Origin: Lentimicrobium sp.
Lineage (GTDB): Bacteria; Bacteroidota; Bacteroidia; Bacteroidales; Lentimicrobiaceae
Assembly: GCA_019429275.1 (NCBI GenBank)
Contig: JAHYJC010000043.1
Span: 1 to 38,935, forward strand
Length of the DNA: 38,935 nucleotides
Reading direction: 5' to 3'
Positions 16,448 through 23,577 of the stretch are shown here, piece by piece. The first letter of the stretch is position 1. Each line of letters starts with the position of its first letter. A program made the position numbers and the translations under genes. The notes beneath the pieces were generated by a model. It was not told the origin of the DNA. It saw nothing but the letters and a program-made list of their open reading frames with translations, and did no database searches.

Positions 16448-17257
16448 ATGAAAAAGATGCAATTAATTCAAAATAAAGGTTTGATGAGGAATGTTACCAG
16501 GATGTTTTTCCTGATGACTGTCGGCCTGTCAGTTCTACTGGTTTCCGCATGCAATAAAGACGATGAAAACACAAAAGAGAAAGCACATCTGTCGGTAAGA
16601 ATGACTGATGCTCCTGCAAATTATGATGCCGTTTTGATTGATCTGCAAGCTGTTGAAGTAACCGGCAACAATGGTGGCCTGATTATCCTTAACACAAATG
16701 CCGGAATCTACAACCTGCTCAATTTTTCAAATGGTTTGGATACGCTCATTGCAACAGGATATCTGGATGCAGGTACGATTTCTCAAATCAGATTGATTCT
16801 TGGGCCCGATAACTCGGTTATTGTAGATAATGTCGCCTACCCGCTCAGCACGCCCAGCGCCCAGCAATCGGGATTAAAACTTCAGGTACATCAAACATTC
16901 GAACCAGGGGTGGCATATATGCTACTGCTTGACTTCGACGCAAATCAATCTGTTATTTTAACGGGTAACGGCAAATATCAGTTAAAACCTGTAATCAGGG
17001 TGATTGATGCTGCCTTAAGCGGATCTATAAAAGGACACATTTCACCATCGGGTATTATGTCAATGATAACAGCTACTTCAGGTGGAATTTCCTATTCATC
17101 TGCAAGTAATGCAACTGGTCAGTTTCTTCTGCCAGGGCTCCCGGCCGGCATATATGATGTTATCATTAATCCTGAAATCCCTTATACACAGGTCACAATA
17201 ACAAATGTGGCTGTTGTAACAGGTGTTTCAACAGATTTAGGTTTAATCGTGATTTAA
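16448..17257 (+). CDS. DUF4382 lipoprotein with C-terminal carboxypeptidase-regulatory-like domain
   Basis: A 269-aa lipoprotein. From the ATG at 16448 the lipobox VSAC places the modified Cys at 35; a later ATG (16484) would give a shorter signal peptide and is also possible. Residues about 45-185 match DUF4382: LSVRMTDAPANYDAVLIDLQ and the strand LLNFSNG are typical. Residues about 190-269 form a small beta domain (GSIKGHISPSG ... LLPGLPAGIYDV) like carboxypeptidase regulatory-like folds on surface proteins. The role of DUF4382 proteins is unknown; they sit on the cell surface or in the periplasm. It has its own promoter element and its own terminator. Confidence 0.85.
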   Translation: MKKMQLIQNKGLMRNVTRMFFLMTVGLSVLLVSACNKDDENTKEKAHLSVRMTDAPANYDAVLIDLQAVEVTGNNGGLIILNTNAGIYNLLNFSNGLDTLIATGYLDAGTISQIRLILGPDNSVIVDNVAYPLSTPSAQQSGLKLQVHQTFEPGVAYMLLLDFDANQSVILTGNGKYQLKPVIRVIDAALSGSIKGHISPSGIMSMITATSGGISYSSASNATGQFLLPGLPAGIYDVIINPEIPYTQVTITNVAVVTGVSTDLGLIVI

Positions 17258-17279
17258 CCTCTGATTGTATAAGATTTAA

Positions 17280-17315
17280 GGGGCTGTCAGCAAAGACAGC
17301 CTCTTTTGTTTTTGT
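17280..17315 (+). terminator. Terminator after the DUF4382 gene
   Basis: Stem GGCTGTC (17282-17288) with GACAGCC (17295-17301), a 6-nt loop, then a T-rich tail. Confidence 0.85.
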
Positions 17316-17332
17316 AATTCTACCGCTTTGCA

Positions 17333-17399
17333 GCTATGAACTTTATAAACTTTCTATAGAATTGTATAACAGTAAAAAGTCGGTATGAAAGTACTTTTG
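17333..17399 (+). promoter_or_regulatory. Possible sixth copy (F) of the three-block promoter element
   Basis: GCTATGAACT at 17333, TATAAC at 17365-17370 in place of TGTAAT, TACTTTTG (a full TAnnTTTG) at 17392-17399. Spacing agrees with the other copies, but blocks 1 and 2 are diverged. It ends 36 nt before the csbD ATG. Confidence 0.4.
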
Positions 17400-17435
17400 A
17401 CCTGTGAAAACTATTTCACTTTAAAAACAATTATT

Positions 17436-17621
17436 ATGAACTCCACAGAACTAAAAGGAAACTGGAATGAGCAAAAGGGTAAACTCAAACAAAAATTTGC
17501 AGCCCTTACCGATAATGACCTGATGTTTACTGAAGGTAAGAAAGAGGAGATGTTTGGCAGACTCCAGATTAAACTTGGTAAATCGAAAGAAGAGTTGCAC
17601 AAAATAATTTCTGACTTATAA
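17436..17621 (+). CDS. CsbD family stress protein
   Basis: A 61-aa protein of the CsbD-like family, small hydrophilic helical proteins induced by general stress in many bacteria. The typical start ELKGNWNEQKGKLKQKF is followed by LTDNDL, then EGKKEEMFGRLQ and a C-terminal helix KSKEELHKII. I start at the ATG at 17436; an upstream in-frame ATG (17385) precedes the -7 box and would add an unrelated tail. It is followed by the coiled-coil lipoprotein gene (95 nt) and by a second CsbD-like gene, which gives a small stress cluster. Confidence 0.88.
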   Translation: MNSTELKGNWNEQKGKLKQKFAALTDNDLMFTEGKKEEMFGRLQIKLGKSKEELHKIISDL

Positions 17622-17716
17622 TTGCCTGCCATTTATGGAACAGAGTTACCGCGTGGTGTTATAAATCACTGACCGATAACTTCTTAACAAATTAAATTTA
17701 TTCAAAAAACACAAAC

Positions 17717-18184
17717 ATGAAAAATAAATTTTTTACACTGATTGTTGCAACTTCGCTTGTAGCCGGAACAATTTTCACAGGGTGTCAGTCATCTATAAGT
17801 AAGGAAGAAGCTGCCCAGACCAAAGTAGATGAAGCAGAGCAGGCGCTGATTGAAGCACAGGAAAAAGCAGACATAGAAGCCTCAAAAGTAGCCAGTGCAG
17901 ATGAATGGCTCGCATTTAAAACTGAAACTGAAGTAAAGATCAGTGAATATGAAATCCGTATTAAAGCCCTGAAAGATCAAATGAAAAAGTCGGGCAAAAC
18001 TTTTGATGATCTTTACAAACAACGGATAGAACAGCTTGAACAGAAGATTGCAGACCTGAATACCAGATTAAAGGATTATGAGAAAAATCAATCCAGCTGG
18101 GAATCATTTAAACGTGAATTCAACCATGATATGGACGAATTGGGTGAAGCCTTTAAAAACCTGACAGTTGACAACAAAAACTAA
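17717..18184 (+). CDS. Coiled-coil lipoprotein
   Basis: A 155-aa protein. The lipobox IFTGC gives lipid-bearing Cys23, followed by QSS. Residues about 30-135 are almost wholly charged alpha helix with heptad spacing (for example KVDEAEQALIEAQEKADIE and QRIEQLEQKIADLNTRLK), so a coiled coil is expected. The C-terminal helix is WESFKREFNHDMDELGEAFK. It recalls small envelope-stress lipoproteins of Bacteroidota. It lies between csbD and a CsbD-like gene, and its 3' end overlaps the longest form of the latter. Exact function unknown. Confidence 0.75.
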   Translation: MKNKFFTLIVATSLVAGTIFTGCQSSISKEEAAQTKVDEAEQALIEAQEKADIEASKVASADEWLAFKTETEVKISEYEIRIKALKDQMKKSGKTFDDLYKQRIEQLEQKIADLNTRLKDYEKNQSSWESFKREFNHDMDELGEAFKNLTVDNKN

Positions 18185-18527
18185 ATCAGACACTCTTTCA
18201 TATCAAGTGAATTCAATAATACTGAATGACCTGGAAAAACATCCTGAATCGGATAACTCAAAATTGTCCGGTTATGAAAGGATGTTTTACTTCATGTTTA
18301 TGAAAGACTTTTGTCAAAAATTATTAATAAAAAAAAGGCTAATGGAACTGCATATGCATAAAAAAAATCTGGAAGATTTTAAGCGCCGGATAAGAGAAAA
18401 ATATCCAGAATTAACAGATGCAGACCTTACGCATCAGGATGGCATGAAAGAAAAAATGCTTCGAATGATCGCTTATAAGTTAAAAAAAATAAAACTCGAA
18501 ATGAATTCATTGATTGCCGGTTTGTAG
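18168..18527 (+). CDS. CsbD-like protein with N-terminal extension
   Basis: Up to 119 aa from a TTG at 18168 that overlaps the lipoprotein gene by 17 nt; GTG at 18207 (106 aa) or ATG at 18282 (81 aa) are alternative starts. The C-terminal half matches the CsbD protein at 17436: RIREKYPELTDADL against KLKQKFAALTDNDL, then a Gly, KEKM/KEEM, a KL-K pair and a final Leu-rich helix. The N-terminal half is helical and basic (MKDFCQKLLIKKRLMELHMH) with no recognised domain. It is the last gene of the csbD cluster. It is probably a diverged paralogue; I am unsure of the start. Confidence 0.6.
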   Translation: MTTKTKSDTLSYQVNSIILNDLEKHPESDNSKLSGYERMFYFMFMKDFCQKLLIKKRLMELHMHKKNLEDFKRRIREKYPELTDADLTHQDGMKEKMLRMIAYKLKKIKLEMNSLIAGL

Positions 18528-18726
18528 TTTATCTGCCAGACAAATCTTATTTTAAAAAAATTAAACACCTGAAAAAAATCTGCTGAATTTTTACAAAGAT
18601 TGATTTCAGTAGTTCTTTAAAAATAAGAAAAATGACTAAAAGTTTGACATGGTTTGACCATCTTAAAGTTAACCTGGCTTAAGGTGGTAGAAAATGAAGG
18701 TTGATTTAACATCACAAACGATTGAA

Positions 18727-18751
18727 TAGTCTTAGTCACGTGTTAAGACTA
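18727..18751. promoter_or_regulatory. Inverted repeat in the gap before the histidine kinase
   Basis: TAGTCTTA (18727-18734) pairs perfectly with TAAGACTA (18744-18751) around a 9-nt spacer. A weaker ATGGT-ttg-ACCAT lies near 18648. The rest of 18528-18828 is AT-rich with no gene seen. It may be an operator for the kinase gene. Confidence 0.35.
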
Positions 18752-18828
18752 ACTCCCTGAGATTCATCGGATTTCAGCGATAAGAATGTTTGTATTTGTT
18801 TAGAAGTTGGATTTAATAAAACAGACCC

Positions 18829-19737
18829 ATGAATCAAAAACAATTCTTAACTGATAAGATGTCCGTTACTCTGAGAAATAACAATCATATTGTCAATCCA
18901 AGGAAGATTCTGCCTGGTATTCTGGTGAGAAACCTGCAGTGGGGAAAAACCGGAGAAAAACCTCCAGATACGAAGTTGAATGAATTGGAGATTCAAAATA
19001 TGCGTCTGCAAAACCAGGTTGATAATTATTCGGGAAAATTAAAAGAGGTTATTGAAACAAACAGCAAATTTATTTCCATCATAGGACATGACTTACGCAG
19101 CCCTTTTTGTTCAATACTTGGTGTACTTGAAATATTGAAAGAAGGACTGAACGAATACGATGTCAAGGACATGGCGAAGTATATTGATATGGCCACAAAT
19201 GCAGCCAATAAAACATTAGGACTGCTCGATGATCTTTTAGTCTGGACCAGTTCTCAGAATAAAGAGAAAAACTTTAAACCTGTCAAAACAAACCTCGATG
19301 AGTTAGTAGACGAGGAAATTAACAGCATCAATTATGGCGCAATTCAGAAAAAAATTATAATTTATAAATCGATTGCTCCCGGATTACTGATTTATGCAGA
19401 CATTCAAATGATAAAGACAGTTTTGAGAAACCTTTTAAGCAATGCAGTGAAGTATACAAAAGAAAACGGTGAAATAACGTTAAGCGCTATAGGTAAGCAG
19501 AATTTTGTTCATATTCTCGTTGAAGACAACGGTATCGGAATGTCAGAGGAAGAGTTGAGTGTACTTTTTAAACCCGAAAAAATACAGACAAAACCCGGCA
19601 CAGCAAGCGAACAGGGAACCGGCCTGGGGTTGTTAATTTGTAAAGAATTTGTAAAAGTTCATGGAGGAAGTATCCATGTTGAAAGCAAGCCCGGATCAGG
19701 CAGCAAATTTAGTTTTACAATTCCGGTTTATAAATAG
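18829..19737 (+). CDS. Soluble sensor histidine kinase
   Basis: A 302-aa histidine kinase without a transmembrane segment. Residues 1-45 show no known domain, and 48-78 form a coiled coil (LNELEIQNMRLQNQV). The HisKA H-box is IIGHDLRSP with phosphorylated H87. The HATPase domain spans about 180-302 and has the N box (LRNLLSNAVKYT), G1 (VEDNGIGM) and G2 (GTGLGL). The family autophosphorylates on His and passes phosphate to a receiver; no receiver or response-regulator gene lies in the window, so the kinase is an orphan here. The input is presumably cytoplasmic. It follows the csbD cluster after a 301-nt gap and ends in a strong terminator shared with the tRNA gene. Confidence 0.9.
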   Translation: MNQKQFLTDKMSVTLRNNNHIVNPRKILPGILVRNLQWGKTGEKPPDTKLNELEIQNMRLQNQVDNYSGKLKEVIETNSKFISIIGHDLRSPFCSILGVLEILKEGLNEYDVKDMAKYIDMATNAANKTLGLLDDLLVWTSSQNKEKNFKPVKTNLDELVDEEINSINYGAIQKKIIIYKSIAPGLLIYADIQMIKTVLRNLLSNAVKYTKENGEITLSAIGKQNFVHILVEDNGIGMSEEELSVLFKPEKIQTKPGTASEQGTGLGLLICKEFVKVHGGSIHVESKPGSGSKFSFTIPVYK

Positions 19738-19820
19738 GGCATTTTAAAGATTACCTTTAATGAATTGGGAAAGAATAGAAAACTTATACAAATTAAAAGC
19801 CTGAAGAGGAAAAAGCCATT

Positions 19821-19861
19821 AAAAAAGCCCTTGAAGAATTAACTCTTCAAAGGGCTTTTTT
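19821..19861. terminator. Bidirectional terminator between kinase gene and tRNA-Leu
   Basis: AAGCCCTTGAAGA pairs with TCTTCAAAGGGCTT (one bulge) around a 6-nt loop, with A-rich and T-rich flanks on the two sides. It serves the plus-strand kinase gene and the minus-strand tRNA. Confidence 0.85.
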
Positions 19862-19862
19862 G

Positions 19863-19946
19863 TACCCCGGGCCGGAATCGAACCGGCACGAACTCTCGTT
19901 CATCGGTTTTTGAGACCGACGCGTCTACCAATTCCGCCACCGGGGC
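19863..19946 (-). tRNA. tRNA-Leu (CAA)
   Basis: An 84-nt cloverleaf with a long variable arm. The acceptor GCCCCGG pairs with CCGGGGT (one G-U), followed by discriminator A73. The D arm holds GGCGGAATTGGTAGACGC, the anticodon stem is TCGGT/ACCGA, and the loop CTCAAAA gives anticodon CAA (reads UUG). The variable arm is GAACGAGAGTTC, and the T arm is GCCGGTTCGATTCCGGC. CCA is not encoded in full. Confidence 0.95.
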
Positions 19947-20008
19947 AGGTGTGAACCGGTATTAAGGGTTGCAAATATACGATTTTTTAGGATTTGCAAG
20001 AAAACAAT

Positions 20009-20269
20009 TTACCGGAGATTGTTGCTAGAATCTGAAAGTAGTTTACTCAAATGGATTTTACCGGCAGTGCTTTTTAGATATTTCTCCCTTTTACGGGCTA
20101 ATAAACGATCTGCGAATGATTCTGAGTAAATCAAGGTAAAAGGAGCATAAGGTTTTGTTGAACGTCCTTGCCTGTTATTATGCTGATATATCCTCCGTTC
20201 AAGGTTGGCCGTCAATCCGACATAAGTAAAATCGAAGTTCACACTTTTTATAACGTAAACTAAAAACAT
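20009..20269 (-). CDS. Small GIY-YIG nuclease-domain protein
   Basis: An 86-aa single-domain GIY-YIG protein of the UvrC-N/YhbQ-like group. The motif pair is VYVI and YVGLT (about 4-18). The catalytic Arg is in NLERRIYQHN (about 23-32), and the Glu side is in LIYSESF. Such small nucleases are abundant in Bacteroidota and often occur in several copies; their targets are mostly unknown. The gene lies 62 nt upstream of tRNA-Leu on the same strand. A broken second copy of its 3' end is at 20469-20518. The start is an ATG preceded by an AT-rich stretch. Confidence 0.88.
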   Translation of the reverse strand: MFLVYVIKSVNFDFTYVGLTANLERRIYQHNNRQGRSTKPYAPFTLIYSESFADRLLARKREKYLKSTAGKIHLSKLLSDSSNNLR

Positions 20270-20305
20270 TAAAATTTAAATATTTATGACGAAGAAAAAT
20301 GAGAT

Positions 20306-20407
20306 GTTTTTGAGACCGACGCGCCTGCCTGCTTGACTGAAATGAAAATTCGATAATTACTAGTTCCTGAAGCAGTCAGGCAGGTCTACCAATTCCGCCA
20401 CCGGGGC
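20306..20407 (-). pseudogene. tRNA-Leu 5'-half duplicate split by a palindromic insertion
   Basis: Positions 20306-20323 equal 19906-19923 (anticodon loop towards the D arm), and 20385-20407 equal 19924-19946 (D loop to the tRNA 5' end), nearly base for base. A 61-nt insert (20324-20384) separates them. The insert ends in inverted repeats: CCTGCCTG(ctt)GACTG and CAGTCAGGCAGG. The 3' half of the tRNA is absent, so no functional tRNA is made. Confidence 0.85.
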
Positions 20408-20468
20408 AGGTGTGAACCGGTATTAAGGGTTGCAAATATACGATTTTTTAGGATTTGCAAGAAAGAAT

Positions 20469-20518
20469 TTACCGGAGATTGTTGTCGGGATCTGAAAGTA
20501 GTTTACTCAAATGAATTT
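20469..20518 (-). pseudogene. Remnant of a second GIY-YIG gene 3' end
   Basis: It would read ...KLLSD-PDNNLR-stop, against KLLSDSSNNLR at the end of the intact gene (20009). The frame shifts by one base just upstream. The spacer to the tRNA fragment (20408-20468) also matches that between the intact gene and intact tRNA (19947-20008). Confidence 0.75.
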
Positions 20519-20547
20519 CCCTAATAATGAAATCGAGAACCAACTTA

Positions 20548-21640
20548 CTACCCCTCTTTCCCAAACTCCATCAGAAACGCTTTGATAAAAGCATTCAGAT
20601 CACCGTCGAGCACAGCCGAAGTATCGCTGGTTTCATAATTTGTCCGAAGATCTTTCACCAGTTTGTACGGATGCAGCACATAGTTGCGGATCTGCGAACC
20701 CCATTCTATTTTCTTTTTATTCCCCTCTATCAGGGCTATAGCCTCTTTTTTCTTGCGAAGCTCTATTTCATATAACTGTGATTTGAGCATCTGAAGCGCC
20801 TTTTCACGATTCTGTCCCTGTGAGCGGGTTTCCTGACATTCTATAACAAGACCCGAAGGTTCGTGCCGCAACCTGACTGCTGTTTCAACCTTGTTCACAT
20901 TCTGCCCGCCAGGCCCGCTCGATCGGAAAGTGTCCCATGTTATCTCTGAAGCATTAACCTGTATATCGATGTTGTCGTCAACCACCGGATAAACATAAAC
21001 TGAAGCGAAAGAGGTATGGCGTTTGTTGGCTGAATCGAAAGGAGATAACCGCACCAGCCGGTGAACACCATTCTCTCCTTTAAGGTAACCAAAGGCATTG
21101 TAACCTTCAAATTCCAGCGCAACAGACTTTATGCCTGCTACATCTCCCTCATGCAAATCAAGTTCCCTGATTTTATAATTGTTGCGCTCTCCGTACCGCA
21201 CATACATGCGCATCAACATTTCGGCCCAGTCGTTGCTTTCGGTTCCGCCTGCGCCGGCGTTGATCTGCAGAATGGCACTCAGGCGATCTTCTTCATTGCT
21301 GAGCATGTTACGAAGCTCAAGGTCTTCAATTTTGCCCAGGGCCGTGGTATAATGTTGGTCGAGGTCTGATTCAGTGGCATCATCGGTTTCATAAAAATCG
21401 TATAAAACCTGTAGGTCGTCAAAAGCCGACACCACAGCTGAATATTCGATGGTCCAGCGTTTCTTCTCCTGGATGGATTTAAGCAAAATCTCGGCCTTTT
21501 TGGGATCGTCCCAAAAACCCGGCCGGTGGGTCATGGCCTCCTCTTCTTTTATCTGCTCTGTTTTACTATCAATGTCAAAGGAACCTCCTTAAAGCTTCAA
21601 GCCTTTTTTTCAGGTCGTTCAACTGTTCTTTCTGAACCAT
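20548..21640 (-). CDS. prfB: Peptide chain release factor 2, with programmed +1 frameshift
   Basis: RF2 (363 aa after frameshifting), which ends translation at UGA and UAA. The ATG at 21640 opens a 21-codon leader ([10 protein letters not shown] ... RRFL) ending at TGA. The site is CTT TGA C (21574-21580), with AGGAGG (21584-21589) three bases before it, the classic RF2 autoregulatory +1 shift. Reading continues as [14 protein letters not shown] and then [10 protein letters not shown]. The stop-codon motif SPF is in [11 protein letters not shown], and the GGQ motif for peptide release is in [11 protein letters not shown]. Low RF2 favours frameshifting and so more RF2. It is two bases downstream of recX, in one operon. 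The reading from 21534 alone would miss 35 residues. Confidence 0.95.
21574..21589 (-). promoter_or_regulatory. RF2 programmed frameshift site
   Basis: Internal Shine-Dalgarno AGGAGG, TTC spacer, then CTTTGAC. UGA is the in-frame stop that RF2 itself reads. Confidence 0.93.
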
Positions 21641-21641
21641 A

Positions 21642-22112
21642 TTACAATCCTTTGTTTTTAATGAGTTCGTCAATTATTTCATAGACAAGTCCATATTCAT
21701 ATCCTTTGGCTATGGGAGGTCTCGATAAACGATGTTTGAAAAGTACGATGTTGGAGTGGTCGGTAACAGCAATTTTATGCTCCACCATGTCCACAATGTT
21801 TTTCCTGTAATCTTCCTCATCAATTTCTTTTAATCCCTCTGCTATGGCATCTTCACTGATTTGCCTTGCCCGAAGTTCACCAATAATACGCTCACGTCCC
21901 CATTTTTTATTTCTGAATTTGCCACCTGCGTAAAGTTTTGCAAAGCGCTCCTCATCAATAAAGCCTTCATCGGTGAGCTTTTCAATGATTTTATTGGTAG
22001 TGTCGGCCGAAATGCCAATGCCGGCTGAATGTATCTTAACTTCCACCACACAGCGTTCCTGCATGGCACACCAGCGGCGTATTTTTGCCAGCTGCTTTTC
22101 AAATTCCTTCAT
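21642..22112 (-). CDS. recX: RecX family regulatory protein
   Basis: A 156-aa protein of the RecX family, which binds RecA filaments and limits recombination. Three helical repeats are visible: IRRWCAMQERCVVEV, then IIEKLTDEGFIDEERFAKLYAGGKFRNKKWGRERI with the family-typical FIDEERFA, then ELRARQISEDAIAEGL. The C-terminal part (YGLVYEIIDEL) closes the last repeat. It precedes prfB with a 1-nt gap. recA is not in the window. The length is normal for Bacteroidota members. Confidence 0.87.
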   Translation of the reverse strand: MKEFEKQLAKIRRWCAMQERCVVEVKIHSAGIGISADTTNKIIEKLTDEGFIDEERFAKLYAGGKFRNKKWGRERIIGELRARQISEDAIAEGLKEIDEEDYRKNIVDMVEHKIAVTDHSNIVLFKHRLSRPPIAKGYEYGLVYEIIDELIKNKGL

Positions 22113-22220
22113 GTCGTTTTGTTTTATAAATAATATCCCGAATGCAAAAGTATAAAAACCATGTTAAAATTCAACCTGAATTTTTATAAATCGCTGAAAA
22201 TCTGACTTTGATGTAAAGTA

Positions 22221-22682
22221 TTATTTAACATCAATCAAATGAATATTAAATATAAGAACAGCGTCTTTACGGATGTTGCCCGGCGGATTACTGCCATATC
22301 CCAATCTGCTTGGGATCAACAGTTTGCCCTTGTCGCCCTTACTGAAATTTGGAAGTCCGTCCTGCCAGCCTTTGATCACCCCCCTTAAAGGCAGGGTAAG
22401 TGTATTTTCATCGAAAACCTTGCCATCGGTATAATAACCTGTGTATGTAACTCTTACCTCCGAATTCAGTGTGGGTTTAAGTGTATTGCCCGATGGTTCA
22501 ATTACATAGTAAACACCCAAAGTTGTTTTTTCGGCAATCAGGTCGTTGGCTGCAATATAATCCTGTATAATCTGATCATCTTTGGCATCAATGTCATCCT
22601 CTTTATCGCAGTTACTCAAAAGGGGTGATAACGCAATCATCATCAAGGCCAAAAATTTGAATAATTTCTTAGGATTCATCAT
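22221..22682 (-). CDS. FKBP-type peptidyl-prolyl isomerase lipoprotein
   Basis: A 153-aa lipoprotein; the lipobox LLSNC puts the lipid on Cys25. The FKBP domain covers about 65-153: VRVTYTGYYTDGKVFDEN, then LPLRGVIKGWQDGLPNFSKGDK, then IPSRLGYGS and the final VLIFNIHLIDV. These enzymes speed cis-trans isomerisation of prolyl bonds and help fold exported proteins. It starts 12 nt after the sirtuin stop and probably shares its transcript. Small lipidated FKBPs are frequent in Bacteroidota. Confidence 0.9.
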   Translation of the reverse strand: MMNPKKLFKFLALMMIALSPLLSNCDKEDDIDAKDDQIIQDYIAANDLIAEKTTLGVYYVIEPSGNTLKPTLNSEVRVTYTGYYTDGKVFDENTLTLPLRGVIKGWQDGLPNFSKGDKGKLLIPSRLGYGSNPPGNIRKDAVLIFNIHLIDVK

Positions 22683-22694
22683 ATAGAATTTTAG

Positions 22695-23390
22695 TTAAAT
22701 TGATTTTTCATTCAGCAGTTGTTTTACCAGATCAGGAACGCCTTCGCCGGCAGTTTTCCTGATTACGGTTAGGTTACTGATTCCTGAAACCGGCAGACTG
22801 CCTGGGTCAATCAGGTATTTTCTGCAATGGTTCGGCGTATCATGTATCAGTCCTGCAGCCGGATAAACCTGCAGCGATGTACCTATAACCAGCAGTATAT
22901 CAGCATCGTGCAACAACGTGGAGGCTTCTTCTATTTTAGGAACCATTTCGCCGAACCAAACTATGTGAGGTCGAAGCTGGGATCCCTTTTCACAAAGATC
23001 ACCGGCGTTAAGTTCGTTGTATCCTATGTCGTAAATAAGGTTTTCATCCACCGAACTTCTTACTTTAGTGAGCTCGCCATGCAGGTGAAGCACATGGGTT
23101 GAACCTGCCCGCTCATGAAGGTCATCCACATTCTGTGTGATAATGTGCACATTGTAATTCTCTTCAAGCACGGCCAATGCATAATGAGCTTCGTTGGGAT
23201 TTACCGTGGCAAGTTGTTTTCTCCGCTGGTTGTAAAACTCCAGCACAAGCGCCTGGTTGTTAAGCCATGCATCATAGTTTGCTACATCCTCAATGCGGTA
23301 CTTTTCCCACAAACCATCGCTACCACGGAAAGTTTTTATACCACTCTCCGCACTCACACCGGCTCCGCTCAGTACCACTATTTTCTTCAT
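22695..23390 (-). CDS. Sir2-family NAD-dependent deacylase
   Basis: A 231-aa sirtuin that removes acyl groups from protein lysines using NAD+. Motifs: GAGVSAESGIKTFRG (about 9-23), TQNVDDLHERAG (about 85-96), catalytic H104 in HLHGE, and GTSLQVYPAAG near 170. Y53 and R56 in FYNQR match the Tyr-x-x-Arg pair of SIRT5/CobB-like enzymes that read succinyl- or malonyl-lysine. The two Cys pairs that bind zinc in most sirtuins are absent (RSSVDENLIYDIGYNEL in their place; only one Cys, C133, nearby), as in other Bacteroidota members I recall. It is first gene of an operon with the FKBP gene. Confidence 0.9.
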   Translation of the reverse strand: MKKIVVLSGAGVSAESGIKTFRGSDGLWEKYRIEDVANYDAWLNNQALVLEFYNQRRKQLATVNPNEAHYALAVLEENYNVHIITQNVDDLHERAGSTHVLHLHGELTKVRSSVDENLIYDIGYNELNAGDLCEKGSQLRPHIVWFGEMVPKIEEASTLLHDADILLVIGTSLQVYPAAGLIHDTPNHCRKYLIDPGSLPVSGISNLTVIRKTAGEGVPDLVKQLLNEKSI

Positions 23391-23524
23391 TCACTTAAAT
23401 CTGCTGCAAAATCAGAGCTTATTCAAAAATAAAAATTAGTTTATTCTGATTTGATTTCCTGCCAAATCAGGCAACTCTTATCGTTTATTAAAGCCCACCA
23501 AACTTATCATTATCAGTACCTTAT

Positions 23525-23556
23525 AAAAAAAATGCGACAGAGTTTGGTTTGCCGCA
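23525..23556 (-). terminator. Terminator after mdh
   Basis: On the minus strand TGCGGCA pairs with TGTCGCA (one G-U) around a 10-nt loop, followed by eight T. It lies 22 nt past the mdh stop. Confidence 0.75.
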
Positions 23557-23577
23557 GTTTTTTCGTTTTATAAAGTT

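Noticed and set aside
18168-19737. csbD cluster and histidine kinase as a toxin-antitoxin or phage-defence system
   Set aside because: No toxin, nuclease or defence domain is visible; the genes fit ordinary stress functions.
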